Positions 16,636 to 25,085 of a DNA stretch of 64,000 bases are shown in pieces. Position numbers and translations under genes: made by a program. The notes beneath the pieces were generated by a model. The model saw only the letters and a list, made by a program, of their open reading frames with translations. It had not been told where the DNA came from and did not search any database. This stretch comes from Gordonia rubripertincta (lineage in GTDB: Bacteria > Actinomycetota > Actinomycetes > Mycobacteriales > Mycobacteriaceae): positions 2,666,001 through 2,730,000 of the forward strand of contig NZ_CP136136.1 in assembly GCF_038024875.1 (NCBI RefSeq). Direction: 5' to 3'. Each line of letters begins with the position of its first letter. Position 1 is the stretch's first letter.

Positions 16636-18105
16636 ATGGGTGAACGGGCGCGGCTGTCGGCTGTGGACTTGCGGGACATGATCGTCGACGACGGGTCGTG
16701 GGAGTCGTGGGACACCTCGATCGAACGTCCGGCGGTTACCTCCTACGGTGACGACCACGCCTATGCCGACGACCTCACGCGAGCCCGCGAACGCGCCGGT
16801 TCGGACGAATCGGTGATCACCGGAACGGGGCTGCTCGGTGGTCACCGTGCGGCGATCGTGCTCAGCGAGTTCGGCTTTCTCGGCGGGTCCATCGGGCGGG
16901 ACGCCGGGTCGCGCATCGTCGACGCGGTCGGGCGGGCCACCCGCGAACGCCTTCCGCTGATCGCGTTGCCCGCATCGGGTGGCACCCGCATGCAGGAAGG
17001 GACTGCGGCATTCCTCCAGATGGTCGCGATCACCGGGGCCGTCACCGCCCATAAGAAGGCCGGACTCTCGTACCTCGTCTACCTGCGGCATCCGACGACC
17101 GGCGGGGTCTTCGCGTCGTGGGGATCCCTCGGCCACGTCACCTGGGCGCAACCCGGTGCCCTGGTCGGGTTCCTCGGCCCCCGGGTCTACGAGGGTCTCT
17201 ACGGCGAACCGTTCCCCGACGGTGTGCAGACTGCCGAGAACCTGGTCCGCACAACGGTCGTCGACGATGTGGTGGAGCCGGGGGATCTGGCCGGGCGGCT
17301 CGCGGCGGTACTGCGACTGCTCGCCGTGCACAGCGACGCCCCGCCGGCGCAGGCTCCGCAGACCGCGCCGGACGATTCCGGCACGCCGGCGCACGACGCC
17401 TGGGTCAGCGTCCTCGCGACCCGTGAACCGGGGCGGGCGGGGCTGATCGAGTTCCTCGCGCAGGGGGATTCGGCGGCGCTGTCCGACGCCGGACCACTTC
17501 GCTTCGCACTCAGCGACTTCGTCGGTCGAGTGGCGATGGTCGTCGGATACGACCGGGTGTCCCAGGAGGACGGCGAGCTACCCGGGCCTCGACATCTGCG
17601 CGAGGCGCGCCGGGCGATCATGGCGGCGGGTGATCTCGGACTGCCGGTCGTCACCGTCATCGACACGCCGGGCGCGGAACTGTCGGTGGTCGCCGAGGAG
17701 GGTGGGTTGGCCGCCCAGATCGCGCGCTGCACAGTTGAATTGATCGAGGTTCCGGTGCCGACCGTCTCGGTGATGCTCGGTCAGGGCGCCGGCGGTGCGG
17801 CGCTGGCGCTGTTCCCCGCGGACCTGCGCGTCGCACGGGCCGACGCCTGGTTGTCACCGCTACCTCCGGAAGGGGCGAGTCTGATCGTCCACCGCGACCT
17901 CGACCACGCCGGCGAGATGGCCTCGCGCCAGGGGATTCTCGCCGGTCGACTGGCCGCGCAGGGGATGGTCGACGTCATCGTCGACGCCGACTCCGATGCG
18001 GACGCGCTGGCCGGGATCCGCGAGGCGATCGGCCGGTATCTCGCGAGTTCGCCGGCGCCGGACCGGCGAGCGCGGACCCGGGTACCCGCGGCGGACGTGC
18101 GATGA
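16636..18105 (+). CDS. accD3: Fused beta/alpha acetyl-CoA carboxylase carboxyltransferase (AccD3 type)
   Basis: A 489-residue protein with two crotonase-fold halves. The first has SGGTRMQEGTAAFLQMV and GGVFASWGSLGHV, like AccD; the second has IDTPGAEL and a GQGAGGAALAL segment, like AccA. This order and length match Rv0904c (AccD3) of M. tuberculosis. The N-terminal zinc finger of E. coli AccD is absent, as in AccD3. The predicted reaction is carboxyl transfer from biotin to an acyl-CoA, with the biotin carboxylase subunit supplied elsewhere. The NUDIX gene overlaps its stop (ATGA). The substrate of AccD3 proteins remains unclear. Confidence 0.88.
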   Translation: MGERARLSAVDLRDMIVDDGSWESWDTSIERPAVTSYGDDHAYADDLTRARERAGSDESVITGTGLLGGHRAAIVLSEFGFLGGSIGRDAGSRIVDAVGRATRERLPLIALPASGGTRMQEGTAAFLQMVAITGAVTAHKKAGLSYLVYLRHPTTGGVFASWGSLGHVTWAQPGALVGFLGPRVYEGLYGEPFPDGVQTAENLVRTTVVDDVVEPGDLAGRLAAVLRLLAVHSDAPPAQAPQTAPDDSGTPAHDAWVSVLATREPGRAGLIEFLAQGDSAALSDAGPLRFALSDFVGRVAMVVGYDRVSQEDGELPGPRHLREARRAIMAAGDLGLPVVTVIDTPGAELSVVAEEGGLAAQIARCTVELIEVPVPTVSVMLGQGAGGAALALFPADLRVARADAWLSPLPPEGASLIVHRDLDHAGEMASRQGILAGRLAAQGMVDVIVDADSDADALAGIREAIGRYLASSPAPDRRARTRVPAADVR

Positions 18106-18500
18106 CCAGGCGCATCGTCGCGGTCGGAGCCGTGCTGACCGACGACGAGGGTCGGGTCCTGCTCATCCGGCGGCGGAACCCGCCGCAGGCCGGGAAGTGG
18201 ACGATACCGGGCGGCAAGGTCGAGCCCGGCGAATCGACCGAAGCTGCCGTCATCCGAGAGATGCTGGAGGAAACCGGATTACGCGTCGAGGTCGGGGAGT
18301 TGCTGTGGACGGTCGACATCCCCGGCCCTGACGACGTGGTGTTCGAGGTCCATGACTTCGCCGCGCGGATCGTCTCCGGGACACTGTGTGCCGGCGACGA
18401 CGCCGCGGACGCCGGATGGTTCACCGCCCGAGACCTGACCGAACTCCCGGTGACCCGCGGGTTGCTGAGGCATCTCCGCGAGCACGGGGTGCTGGAATAG
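18102..18500 (+). CDS. NUDIX hydrolase
   Basis: A 132-residue protein. The NUDIX box GX5EX7REUXEEXGU is complete: it begins GGKVEPGES, continues through AAVIREMLEETG, and carries the metal-binding glutamates. Enzymes of this family cleave nucleoside diphosphates linked to another group; the MutT-like size suggests a nucleotide or small NDP-x substrate. The start overlaps the accD3 stop by four bases, so the two genes are translationally coupled. There is no signal peptide. Confidence 0.92.
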   Translation: MTRRIVAVGAVLTDDEGRVLLIRRRNPPQAGKWTIPGGKVEPGESTEAAVIREMLEETGLRVEVGELLWTVDIPGPDDVVFEVHDFAARIVSGTLCAGDDAADAGWFTARDLTELPVTRGLLRHLREHGVLE

Positions 18501-18551
18501 GGACCCTCGGTCGGATGTGGACTGCTGCGACAGTGCCGAAACGTCCGGCGG

Positions 18552-18557
18552 TATATT
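18552..18557 (+). promoter_or_regulatory. -10 box upstream of the type VII-linked operon
   Basis: TATATT stands 33 bases before the TTG start of the EspC-like gene, an ordinary leader length. The AT-rich patch (GTATATTCTT) stands out in the GC-rich surroundings. A very purine-rich ribosome site (GGGGAGGGGAA, 18574-18584) follows and decides the TTG start. Confidence 0.5.
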
Positions 18558-18590
18558 CTTCCGAATCGGGGCGCGGGGAGGGGAATTGTC

Positions 18591-18905
18591 TTGTCGGTTG
18601 AAGTGAATCCGGACAGTCTGAGGGTGGCGTCGGGAACGCTGTCTCAGCTTTCTGGAGAGGTCGATTCGGCTCCTTTCCTGGGTGCCGCCGAAGTCGCCGC
18701 ACAACTGGTAGGCAGCAATGTGGGTTCTGCACTGGGTGAATCGAATACGGCGAGTACCCGCGCCAAGCAGGTGCTCAAGGTGAGGTATGACCAGTTCGCA
18801 AGTCTCTTGTCGCTGTCGGCGGACACCTACGGCGACTCTGACGCAGAGGCCGCAGCTCGCATCGCGGGTGTCCCCGACATCAACTCCGCGACAAGCGGTG
18901 GGTGA
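18591..18905 (+). CDS. EspC/DUF2580-like type VII secretion-associated small protein
   Basis: A 104-residue protein starting at a TTG, which is supported by a strong GGGGAGGGGAA ribosome site six bases upstream. The opening VNPDSLRVASGTLSQLSGEVDS and the later helix (RYDQFASLLSLSADTYGDSDAEAAARI) fit the two-helix DUF2580/EspC family. Y80-G-D-S-D84 is an exact YxxxD type VII export signal placed after the second helix. It overlaps the next gene by four bases (GTGA). Such proteins form secreted partners with WXG or PPE-like proteins. No ESX core genes (EccB, EccC, EccD, MycP) are in the window, so the secretion machine must be elsewhere. Confidence 0.75.
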   Translation: MSVEVNPDSLRVASGTLSQLSGEVDSAPFLGAAEVAAQLVGSNVGSALGESNTASTRAKQVLKVRYDQFASLLSLSADTYGDSDAEAAARIAGVPDINSATSGG

Positions 18906-20257
18906 GTGTGGCCACTCCAAGTGACGTTCTGAGTTGGAACATCGACTCCCTGCGAGAGTTGTCCGAACGGGCCGCGGCGATCGCCGATGCAATCGTCGGA
19001 ACGTCAAAGACGATGCGAGACACGATCTATGAACTTGCCTGGACAGGCGATGGGCGACGTGCTGCTGAAGACCGGGCCGAGCGAGAAAGAGAACAGATCG
19101 GCGCGGTGGCGTCCGGTTACGACGCGCTCTCCGCCGCCGCGGCCGGCGCGCATAGTGCGATGTCGCATCCTGTTTCCGAGATTCGTTCGATCATTCAGAA
19201 CTACGTGATTCCCCCTGTCACACTGTCGGATTCATGGGTCGTCGACGGCGTCGAGGACTGGAGTTCCGAGGCAGGACGGCAGCTCGCTCGGCTCGGCGGA
19301 TTGGTGTCCGTTCTCATTGGCGCCGACGCCACCTGGGGTGCCGAGGTCGCCGAGGCGAACCAGACTCTCGCGACCATGGCGCCAGAGCAAGCGCTGATCT
19401 CTGCGCTCGCGGTGATCACGGACTCCAAACGTCAGAGTCCGCGCGCAGATCCTGAGCGCCTGCGTGCCTCTGCGGCTGCCTTCGAGGAGATTTTCGGTCG
19501 CGAGCCATCTGGCCCGGTCGACTGGAAGACTGCCGAGGCGTTGAATCCGAACAGTTACGACCCGAAATACCAAGGAGTGGAACCCGGAATCAAAGTTGCG
19601 CGCATCGAACCGTTGCCCGGGCAAGGTGTTGTACGCGCGGCACTGTATATACCAGCGGTCGAGGTGTTCAATGCACCGCACTACGACCTGGGGGACAATC
19701 GGGCAGAGGCTCCCAACTTCGACCCGGAGCATGCCCGTGTGGTCATGTACGTGGACTACGAGAACGGCCTGATTGTCACGAGACAGAATCCCTCGGTCGA
19801 CTCCACTGGTCAGGTCCGAGTCGGTGAGCCCGAGGTTCAGGCGCAGCAGCGACCCGATGGCTCGATCATGATTCAGTACGACGCGGTCAATCCGTTCGCG
19901 CCGCCCGGTGCCTCGGTCACCGGCCACACCGTCAACGGCTCGCTTGTCCTTCAACCGACCAGCGGAAACCCCGGCACTGCTCGGATCATCGCCGGCGGTG
20001 GGATCACCGATTATCCGTCGGTCGAGATCTACCAGGACAATTCGGCCGGACAGAGCCGCCCCGTGCTGGTCGACGCGGCCGACTCCGGCAGTGCAGTGGG
20101 GCCGTTGTTCAACCTGCCGGGTTACCACGAGGTCGGCGGGGGCCGCGCGATGATGGACCCCTTCAAGGCCGACTTCGACGACCCGGACTGGGAACGGAAC
20201 AGACCGACGAACCTCGGCGATCCGGACAGTCCCCCGACCGTTGTCATGGTGCGATAG
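18902..20257 (+). CDS. WXG-domain type VII secretion substrate with unknown C-terminal domain
   Basis: A 451-residue protein. The first ~105 residues form a helical WXG100-like domain with the turn W47-T-G49 (LAWTGDGRRAAEDRAERE). A linker holds Trp-rich and helical parts to about 215. Residues about 220-440 form a distinct, beta-rich domain. Its motifs include FDPEHARVVMYVDYENG, NPFAPPGASVTGHTVNG, GGGITDYPSVEIYQDNS, and a tail with NLPGYHEVGGG. I do not recognise this domain. The layout (secretion domain, linker, C-terminal domain, small membrane genes downstream) is that of type VII polymorphic effectors, but toxicity is an inference. Both ends overlap neighbours (GTGA upstream, TAGTG downstream), so the operon is tightly coupled. 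Confidence 0.7.
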   Translation: MSVATPSDVLSWNIDSLRELSERAAAIADAIVGTSKTMRDTIYELAWTGDGRRAAEDRAEREREQIGAVASGYDALSAAAAGAHSAMSHPVSEIRSIIQNYVIPPVTLSDSWVVDGVEDWSSEAGRQLARLGGLVSVLIGADATWGAEVAEANQTLATMAPEQALISALAVITDSKRQSPRADPERLRASAAAFEEIFGREPSGPVDWKTAEALNPNSYDPKYQGVEPGIKVARIEPLPGQGVVRAALYIPAVEVFNAPHYDLGDNRAEAPNFDPEHARVVMYVDYENGLIVTRQNPSVDSTGQVRVGEPEVQAQQRPDGSIMIQYDAVNPFAPPGASVTGHTVNGSLVLQPTSGNPGTARIIAGGGITDYPSVEIYQDNSAGQSRPVLVDAADSGSAVGPLFNLPGYHEVGGGRAMMDPFKADFDDPDWERNRPTNLGDPDSPPTVVMVR

Positions 20258-20566
20258 TGTCGCGGCCGATGAAGCATCGTGCGCTCTTCGCGGATTCCCG
20301 GTTTTGGCAGGCAGCCACCGTGGCCGTACCGGTTTCGGTGGTATTCGCCATTTTCGTCTTTATGATTCTGGCCGGGATCACCGACCGACTGAATCCGGAG
20401 TGGTCGTCGTCGCTGGGTGTGGTGATAGGCATTGCAGGCGTCATCCTTCTAGCGATCGCTGTCGGCCTGTGGTGGCGCCGAACGCCGAGGTGTGCGGGAG
20501 CAGCTCTGGGGTGTCTTGGCGGCGAGCGTGGTGGTCGCGTATGTCGCGCTGGTGACACTGTGGTGA
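20257..20566 (+). pseudogene. Small membrane protein of the type VII-linked operon, frame interrupted
   Basis: The start GTG overlaps the upstream stop. Two membrane segments (about 18-43 and 52-72) are clear. Past WWRRTPRCAGAALG the frame as given turns into Cys/Gly/Arg-rich sequence with no membrane character (CLGGERGGRVCRAGD). The +1 frame reads GVLAASVVVAYVALVTLW and stops at 20564-20566, a clean third membrane helix. Removing one G from CTGGGGTG (20506-20513) joins them into a protein of about 102 residues. As sequenced, the frame reads through into the next gene to give one 203-residue protein, so an in-frame fusion is the alternative. An immunity role is possible. Confidence 0.6.
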
Positions 20567-20868
20567 GGACGCCGTCGACGAGGTATCGACGTGAGGACTG
20601 GTTCGGGCCGGAATCGTTCGGTGCAGTGGTGATCGGTATGCTCCTGATGTCGTTGCCGTTTACCGGATTGGCCTCCAGGGACGCGCTATGGCTGATCATC
20701 GGGCCGCCGCTGACCGGGCTGGTTCTGCTCGCGCTGAGCACGGCACCTGTTCGGGGCGTGCGATCGGTACGGCGGGTCGGAACGGGACTTGTGGCGGGTG
20801 GCGCCGGAGCGATCATCTCGATACCTGTTCTCCTGGCCGGGGCCGCGCTCGGATCGGCCATCGCCTGA
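20563..20868 (+). CDS. Small three-helix membrane protein of the type VII-linked operon
   Basis: About 101 residues starting at a GTG that overlaps the restored stop of the previous gene (GTGA), the same coupling used throughout this operon. The soluble start (RTPSTRYRREDWFGPESF) is followed by hydrophobic segments at about 22-38, 45-60 and 75-100. No family is recognised. In the sequence as given it is in frame with the previous gene, so it may be annotated as that gene's C-terminal half. It is the last gene of the operon. Confidence 0.55.
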   Translation: MRTPSTRYRREDWFGPESFGAVVIGMLLMSLPFTGLASRDALWLIIGPPLTGLVLLALSTAPVRGVRSVRRVGTGLVAGGAGAIISIPVLLAGAALGSAIA

Positions 20869-20949
20869 ACCGACGGAGCCGCCCGGATCCGCGCGTGACC
20901 TGACCACGGTTGGTGGTGCCCGCGGCCCAACCTGTGGAAGATGGGGGAC

Positions 20950-21570
20950 ATGACCGAACTCCTGCCGCTCGATCCCGACCAGCTGCTCTCGACGACGCGC
21001 TCGGTGCGCAAGCGTCTGGACTACGATCGCCCCGTCCCACTCGACGTGGTCAAGGAAGCGCTCGAGGTCGCACTGCAGGCGCCGACCGGCAGCAACAGCC
21101 AGACCTGGCACTGGATCGTGCTCACCGACCCAGAACTCAAACAGAAGGTCGCCGACTACTACGCGCAGTCCTTCTCGAAGTACTACGCCGCCCAGCAGCC
21201 GCGCGACGAGACCGGCAAGCGGGTCGCGTCGAGCGCGCAGTACCTCGCCGACACGATGGGACAGGTCCCGGTGTTGGTCATCGGCGCGATTTACACCGGC
21301 GGCGACCTGCCCGAGGGCAACCAGGCCGGCGTCTGGGGCTCGCTGCTGCCGGGCGCCTGGAGTCTGCAGCTCGCGCTGCGTGCCCGCGGCCTCGGATCCG
21401 CGTGGACCACGCTGCACCTGGCCTACGAGAAGGAGATCGCCGAGCTGCTCGGCATCCCCGCGGGCATCCACCAGGGTGTGCTGCTGCCGGTGGCCTACTA
21501 CACCGGCACCGACTTCAAGCCGGCTCCGCGCAAGCCCCTCGACTCGGTGCTCCACATCGACGGCTGGTGA
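20950..21570 (+). CDS. FMN-dependent nitroreductase family protein
   Basis: A protein of 206 residues. STTRSVRKRLDYDRPVP is the N-terminal flavin-phosphate segment (the S-x-R motif), ALQAPTGSNSQTWHW binds the flavin, and GLGSAWTTLHLAYE is the C-terminal GLGS signature. Such enzymes reduce nitro groups or quinones with NAD(P)H; the natural substrate is unknown. Two starts are possible (ATG at 20941 or at 20950). I favour 20950 because GGAAG and GGGGGA lie upstream at workable spacing. A TetR gene follows 17 bp later on the same strand, so it may be co-transcribed. Confidence 0.88.
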   Translation: MTELLPLDPDQLLSTTRSVRKRLDYDRPVPLDVVKEALEVALQAPTGSNSQTWHWIVLTDPELKQKVADYYAQSFSKYYAAQQPRDETGKRVASSAQYLADTMGQVPVLVIGAIYTGGDLPEGNQAGVWGSLLPGAWSLQLALRARGLGSAWTTLHLAYEKEIAELLGIPAGIHQGVLLPVAYYTGTDFKPAPRKPLDSVLHIDGW

Positions 21571-21587
21571 GTAGAGTGCGGATCACC

Positions 21588-22229
21588 ATGTCCGCCACCA
21601 GTGACACCCCACCGGTCGAGACGGGGGACGTCCCCCGCCCGCCGACCCGTCGCACGCAGGCGAAGGCCGCCCGGCGCGCCGAGTTGCTGACCGCGGCCGC
21701 CCGGCAGATGGCCGAACGCGGCTTCGCCGCTGTGCGTCTCGAGGACATCGGGCGCGCGGTCGGGATCAGCGGACCGGCCATGTACCGGCACTTCTCGTCG
21801 AAGACGGAACTGCTCGACGAGATGCTCGTCGACATCAGCCAGCGGCTCCACGACGGCGGTGCCGAGGTCGTCGACCGCGGCGGGCCGCCGTCCGAGACCC
21901 TGCTGGCGCTCATCGGGTTCCACATCGACGTGCTCGTCACGAAACCCGACCTGATCGTCGTCCAGGATCGCGATCTGTCGTCGATGACGCCGGAGGCCAA
22001 TCACCGCGTCCGACTGTTGCAGCGGCGCTACGTCGAACGCTGGGTCGACGTCGTGATCGCCATCTACGAGCAGGAGGGCCGCACACTCGACCGGGCCGAG
22101 GCCCGCGTCCGCGTGCACGCGACCTTCGGCCTGCTGAACTCCTCGCCCCGGTTGCCCGCCTACGACGAGTCCGAACTGCGTCGTCTGCTCACCGCGATGG
22201 CCCTGGCCGCGCTCGGTTGCCGGGTGTGA
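21588..22229 (+). CDS. TetR/AcrR family transcriptional regulator
   Basis: A 213-residue protein. The N-terminal helix-turn-helix runs from about residue 25 to 72: RRAELLTAAARQMAERGFAA, then LEDIGRAVGISGPAMYRHF, followed by SSKTELLDEML. The C-terminal ligand domain has no obvious signature; it contains QDRDLSSMTPEANHRVRLLQ, which occurs in several actinobacterial TetR proteins near acyl-CoA genes. TAGAGT lies ten bases before the ATG. It ends directly against the convergent acyl-CoA ligase gene, a plausible but unproven target. Confidence 0.92.
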   Translation: MSATSDTPPVETGDVPRPPTRRTQAKAARRAELLTAAARQMAERGFAAVRLEDIGRAVGISGPAMYRHFSSKTELLDEMLVDISQRLHDGGAEVVDRGGPPSETLLALIGFHIDVLVTKPDLIVVQDRDLSSMTPEANHRVRLLQRRYVERWVDVVIAIYEQEGRTLDRAEARVRVHATFGLLNSSPRLPAYDESELRRLLTAMALAALGCRV

Positions 22230-23864
22230 TCAGCGCAGTTCGCGGCGCAGCAGCTTGCCGGTCGCGCTGCGCGGCAGTGCGCCGACGATCTCGACTTCGC
22301 GCGGATACTTGTAGGCCGCCATCCGTTCCCGGCAGTACTCGATGAGTTCGGTCGGCGTGACCTCCGCACCCGGTTGCAGGGCGACGTAGGCGCGGGTCGA
22401 CTCGCCGCGATAGTCGTCGGGGATTCCGACGACTGCCGTCTCGAGTACCGCCGGATGCGATTGCAGCACCTGCTCGATCTCGAACGGCCAGATCTTGTAC
22501 CCGGACGCGTTGATCAGGTCGTTGCTACGGTCGATGACGTAGAACCAACCGTCGGCATCCATGAAACCCACGTCGCCGGTGCGCATCTCACCGTTGCGCA
22601 GCGCCGAGCCGCCGTCGTCGACCTGACCCCAGTAGCCGGCGGCGATCTGCGTTCCGGCCGTGACGATTTCGCCGAACGTCCCCGGCGGCAGCGGTTCGCC
22701 GCGCTCGTCGACGACCCGGGCCATCGTGTCGAAGATCGGCAGACCCACTGAGAGGGCGCCGGTTTCGGGATCGACCGGTGCGAGGACGCCGGGCGGCACC
22801 ATGTGGGTCGGCGAGGTGGACTCGGTCTGCCCGTACACGTTGTGGATCATCCCGCCGAGGCGTTCGGAGATCCGTTCGGCGACGTCGGGGAGGACCGGTG
22901 CACCGCCCGAATAGCGGAGTCGGAGTGACTCGAACGCCTCGGGTGACGCGTCGGGGTGGTCGGCGAGCGCGATGTAGGCGGTGATCGAGGCGACGGCGAA
23001 CGCCGGACGCCAGGCGCGCACCGCGTCGAGGACCAAGCCGGCGTCGAATCGGTGGGTGAGAACGAGCGGCGAGCGCAGAGACAGCGCCAGCATCACCGAG
23101 CCCACCAGGCCGGTGACGTGGAAGATCGGCGACATGCACAGGATCGGCTCGCCGGGTTCCAGGCCGGTCCAGGTGCGATAGGCCTGCGCGCTGAAAGCGA
23201 GATTTCGGTGCGTCAGTTTCGCGCCCTTGGGCGGACCGGTGGTACCCGATGTCGGTGCCAGCACCGCGACGTCGTCCGGTGCGGGTGCGTGCCGGGTGAC
23301 CGCACGCGAGCCGGTGCCGATCAGGTCGAGGAGTTCGACGGTGCCCGGGCTCGGAACCCGGGACACGTCGAACACACGCTGCAGATCGTCGCTGCCGGCG
23401 AAGTCGAGCGGTGAGGCCGTGATGACGAGTCCGATCGACCCGAGTTCGTCGGCGACCTCCGCGTGGACCTCGTCGAGGATGAGTAGTGCGGTCGGCGTGA
23501 AATCGTCCAGAGCCCTACGGAATTCACCCCGCTTGTACATGGGGCTGATGAGGGCGGCGACACCGCCGGTCTTCCAGGCCGCGAGGAGTCCGAGGACGAC
23601 GGCCGGCTCGTTCTGGACGGCGATGCCCAGCCGGTCACCGACTGCGAAGCCCCGTTCCTGGACTGCGTGGGCGAGAGCGTCCGAGGCGGCGTCGAGGTCG
23701 GCCCAGCTCAGCGTCGCGCCGAAGTAGTGGACGGCCGGGGCGTCGGGAGCTGCGGCGAGCGCGGCGTCGAACGCCTCGAGCGGCGACCCGAACTCGAGGT
23801 CGAGGTGCTCAGAGAGTCCGGACGGGTAGTGGGCCAGCCAGGGACGGCTCTCGTAGGCGTTCAT
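22230..23864 (-). CDS. Acyl-CoA synthetase (AMP-forming), FadD-like
   Basis: A 544-residue ANL-family enzyme that activates a carboxylic acid as acyl-AMP and then acyl-CoA. The P-loop APTSGTTGPPKGAK is near residue 205, the YGQTESTSPTH adenine-binding motif near 345, TGDVGFMDADGWFYVIDRSND near 430, and the catalytic Lys in SATGKLLRREL at the C-terminus. It is clearly a paralogue of the ligase at 26107-27768 (shared HNVYG-TE-TSP and AAYKYPREV segments). The XRE-TetR gene is divergent, 97 bp away. The chain length of the substrate is unknown. The last base of its coding sequence abuts the convergent TetR gene. Confidence 0.92.
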   Translation of the reverse strand: MNAYESRPWLAHYPSGLSEHLDLEFGSPLEAFDAALAAAPDAPAVHYFGATLSWADLDAASDALAHAVQERGFAVGDRLGIAVQNEPAVVLGLLAAWKTGGVAALISPMYKRGEFRRALDDFTPTALLILDEVHAEVADELGSIGLVITASPLDFAGSDDLQRVFDVSRVPSPGTVELLDLIGTGSRAVTRHAPAPDDVAVLAPTSGTTGPPKGAKLTHRNLAFSAQAYRTWTGLEPGEPILCMSPIFHVTGLVGSVMLALSLRSPLVLTHRFDAGLVLDAVRAWRPAFAVASITAYIALADHPDASPEAFESLRLRYSGGAPVLPDVAERISERLGGMIHNVYGQTESTSPTHMVPPGVLAPVDPETGALSVGLPIFDTMARVVDERGEPLPPGTFGEIVTAGTQIAAGYWGQVDDGGSALRNGEMRTGDVGFMDADGWFYVIDRSNDLINASGYKIWPFEIEQVLQSHPAVLETAVVGIPDDYRGESTRAYVALQPGAEVTPTELIEYCRERMAAYKYPREVEIVGALPRSATGKLLRRELR

Positions 23865-23954
23865 GCGTACGAGCGTTCGGGGTGACGCGAGCGAGGCGAC
23901 AGGTTGCGGAGCACGAGGACGAGTCTACGAAAAATGCGTGGCTCCCCATAAGCT

Positions 23955-23971
23955 GTTCAGCATGGTCGAAC
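23955..23971. promoter_or_regulatory. Putative operator of the XRE-TetR regulator, overlapping its start codon
   Basis: GTTCAG-N5-TCGAAC spans the ATG of the XRE-TetR gene. It matches the perfect palindrome at 24854-24870 in one half-site and in spacing, with two changes in the other half. Its place over the start codon suggests autorepression, and it lies in the gap shared with the divergent ligase gene. Confidence 0.45.
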
Positions 23972-24801
23972 AACCGGTGACCGACAGCGGCGTCGCCGTG
24001 CGCGAGTTGCGCAAGCAGGCTGGCGTGACGCTGCGTGGGCTGGCGGCCGGTATCGGGGTGAGCGTCGGGACCATGAGCGCCATCGAGAACGGCAAGGTCG
24101 GGCTCACCGTCGACCGCTTGCGTCAGATCGCGCAGTGCCTGGACGTACCCGTTGCCCGTTTCCTCGAGCCCCCGCAACCGGAGAAGGTCGAGACGACCGC
24201 GGACCCGACGGACTGGCGTGTGTTCGCCCCGCTGACCCTGGACCCGGTGCTGGAGTCGGCGATCGATGTCTTCGAAGAGCTCGGCTACCACGGTGCGACG
24301 ATGCGCCTCATCGCGGCCGGCGCCGACATCAGTGTCGCCGGCATCTATCACCACTACCCGAGCAAGCAGCATCTGCTCGTCGCGCTGGTCAACATCGCCC
24401 ACGCTGACCTGGCACAACGCCTCGACGCGGCCGGCGACGGCGTCGACGCGGTGACGGCCTTCGCCAACATGGTGGAGGCGCTCACGCTGTTCCACGTCGA
24501 GCGGCGCGCGCTGGCGCTCGTCCTGGCGGCGGAGCTCCGGCGCCTCGAGGAACCCAACCGCACGCACCTGCAGGCGTCGATGGCGCAGATCGAGGGTCGC
24601 CTGCTCGACACGGCCCGGCGCGCCGCCGAACTCGGCGCCTTCCGGTCGGGTGACCTGTCCGTGGCGACCAAGGCGATCGTCACCATGTGCCTGGCCGTGC
24701 CGACCTGGACCGACGATTCCGGCGCCGCCCAGGGCCGTCGGATCGCTCGCGAGTACGCGGAACTGGCGCTCGCCATGGTGGGCCATCGGGCCGACCACTA
24801 G
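23962..24801 (+). CDS. XRE-TetR fusion transcriptional regulator
   Basis: A 279-residue protein with two DNA-binding domains. Residues about 8-63 form an XRE (Cro/C1) helix-turn-helix: VRELRKQAGVTLRGLAAGIG, then VSVGTMSAIENGKVGLTVDRL. After a short linker, residues about 95-150 form a TetR helix-turn-helix: DVFEELGYHGATMRLIAAGA, then ISVAGIYHHYPSKQHLLVAL. A TetR-type ligand domain follows to the end. Regulators with both heads are uncommon. Its own start codon lies inside a GTTCAG-type palindrome, and a better copy lies 53 bp after its stop, before the cyclase operon. It should respond to an acyl-CoA or related ligand of that operon; this is inference. Confidence 0.88.
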   Translation: MVEQPVTDSGVAVRELRKQAGVTLRGLAAGIGVSVGTMSAIENGKVGLTVDRLRQIAQCLDVPVARFLEPPQPEKVETTADPTDWRVFAPLTLDPVLESAIDVFEELGYHGATMRLIAAGADISVAGIYHHYPSKQHLLVALVNIAHADLAQRLDAAGDGVDAVTAFANMVEALTLFHVERRALALVLAAELRRLEEPNRTHLQASMAQIEGRLLDTARRAAELGAFRSGDLSVATKAIVTMCLAVPTWTDDSGAAQGRRIAREYAELALAMVGHRADH

Positions 24802-24853
24802 GGCGCCCCGGGCCGCTCTGCGTATCTGGCGGCCTACCCCCGGACCGGCAGAG

Positions 24854-24870
24854 GTTCAGTAATGCTGAAC
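24854..24870. promoter_or_regulatory. Perfect palindromic operator candidate GTTCAG-N5-CTGAAC
   Basis: GTTCAGTAATGCTGAAC has perfect six-base arms around TAATG. It lies between the XRE-TetR gene and the cyclase/ligase/dehydrogenase operon, 216 bp before the cyclase start. A variant covers the start of the regulator gene. Two further GTTCAG half-sites occur as direct repeats at 25001-25006 and 25014-25019. Confidence 0.6.
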
Positions 24871-25000
24871 TTGTCCCGTGTGCTGGGCATTCCCTTCCGT
24901 TGCTGACAAACCCTGAGACATCACCGATTTCACCTCTTGACGTTGCTGCGAGCGAGTGCGATGCTCGTCACAATGAACCTACCGAGCGAGCGATCGCAAA

Positions 25001-25020
25001 GTTCAGTCGCAATGTTCAGT
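25001..25020 (+). repeat. Direct GTTCAGT repeats upstream of the cyclase operon
   Basis: GTTCAGT occurs at 25001-25007 and 25014-25020, 13 bp apart, in the leader region 66-85 bp before the cyclase ATG. The half-site is the one found in the palindromes at 23955 and 24854. The pair may be a second binding position for the XRE-TetR regulator near the promoter. The rest of the 24802-25085 gap shows no gene. Confidence 0.4.
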
Positions 25021-25085
25021 TCGCACCGTTCCACGTGCGACCCGGAACCGTCGGTTCCGCTCTGGATCGAATCAAAGGAGACGAG

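Noticed and set aside
20257..20868. A single intact 203-residue membrane protein
   Set aside because: The middle part in this frame has three Cys and many Arg and Gly residues with no membrane character, while the neighbouring frame gives a clean membrane helix, a stop and a GTGA overlap with a new start.
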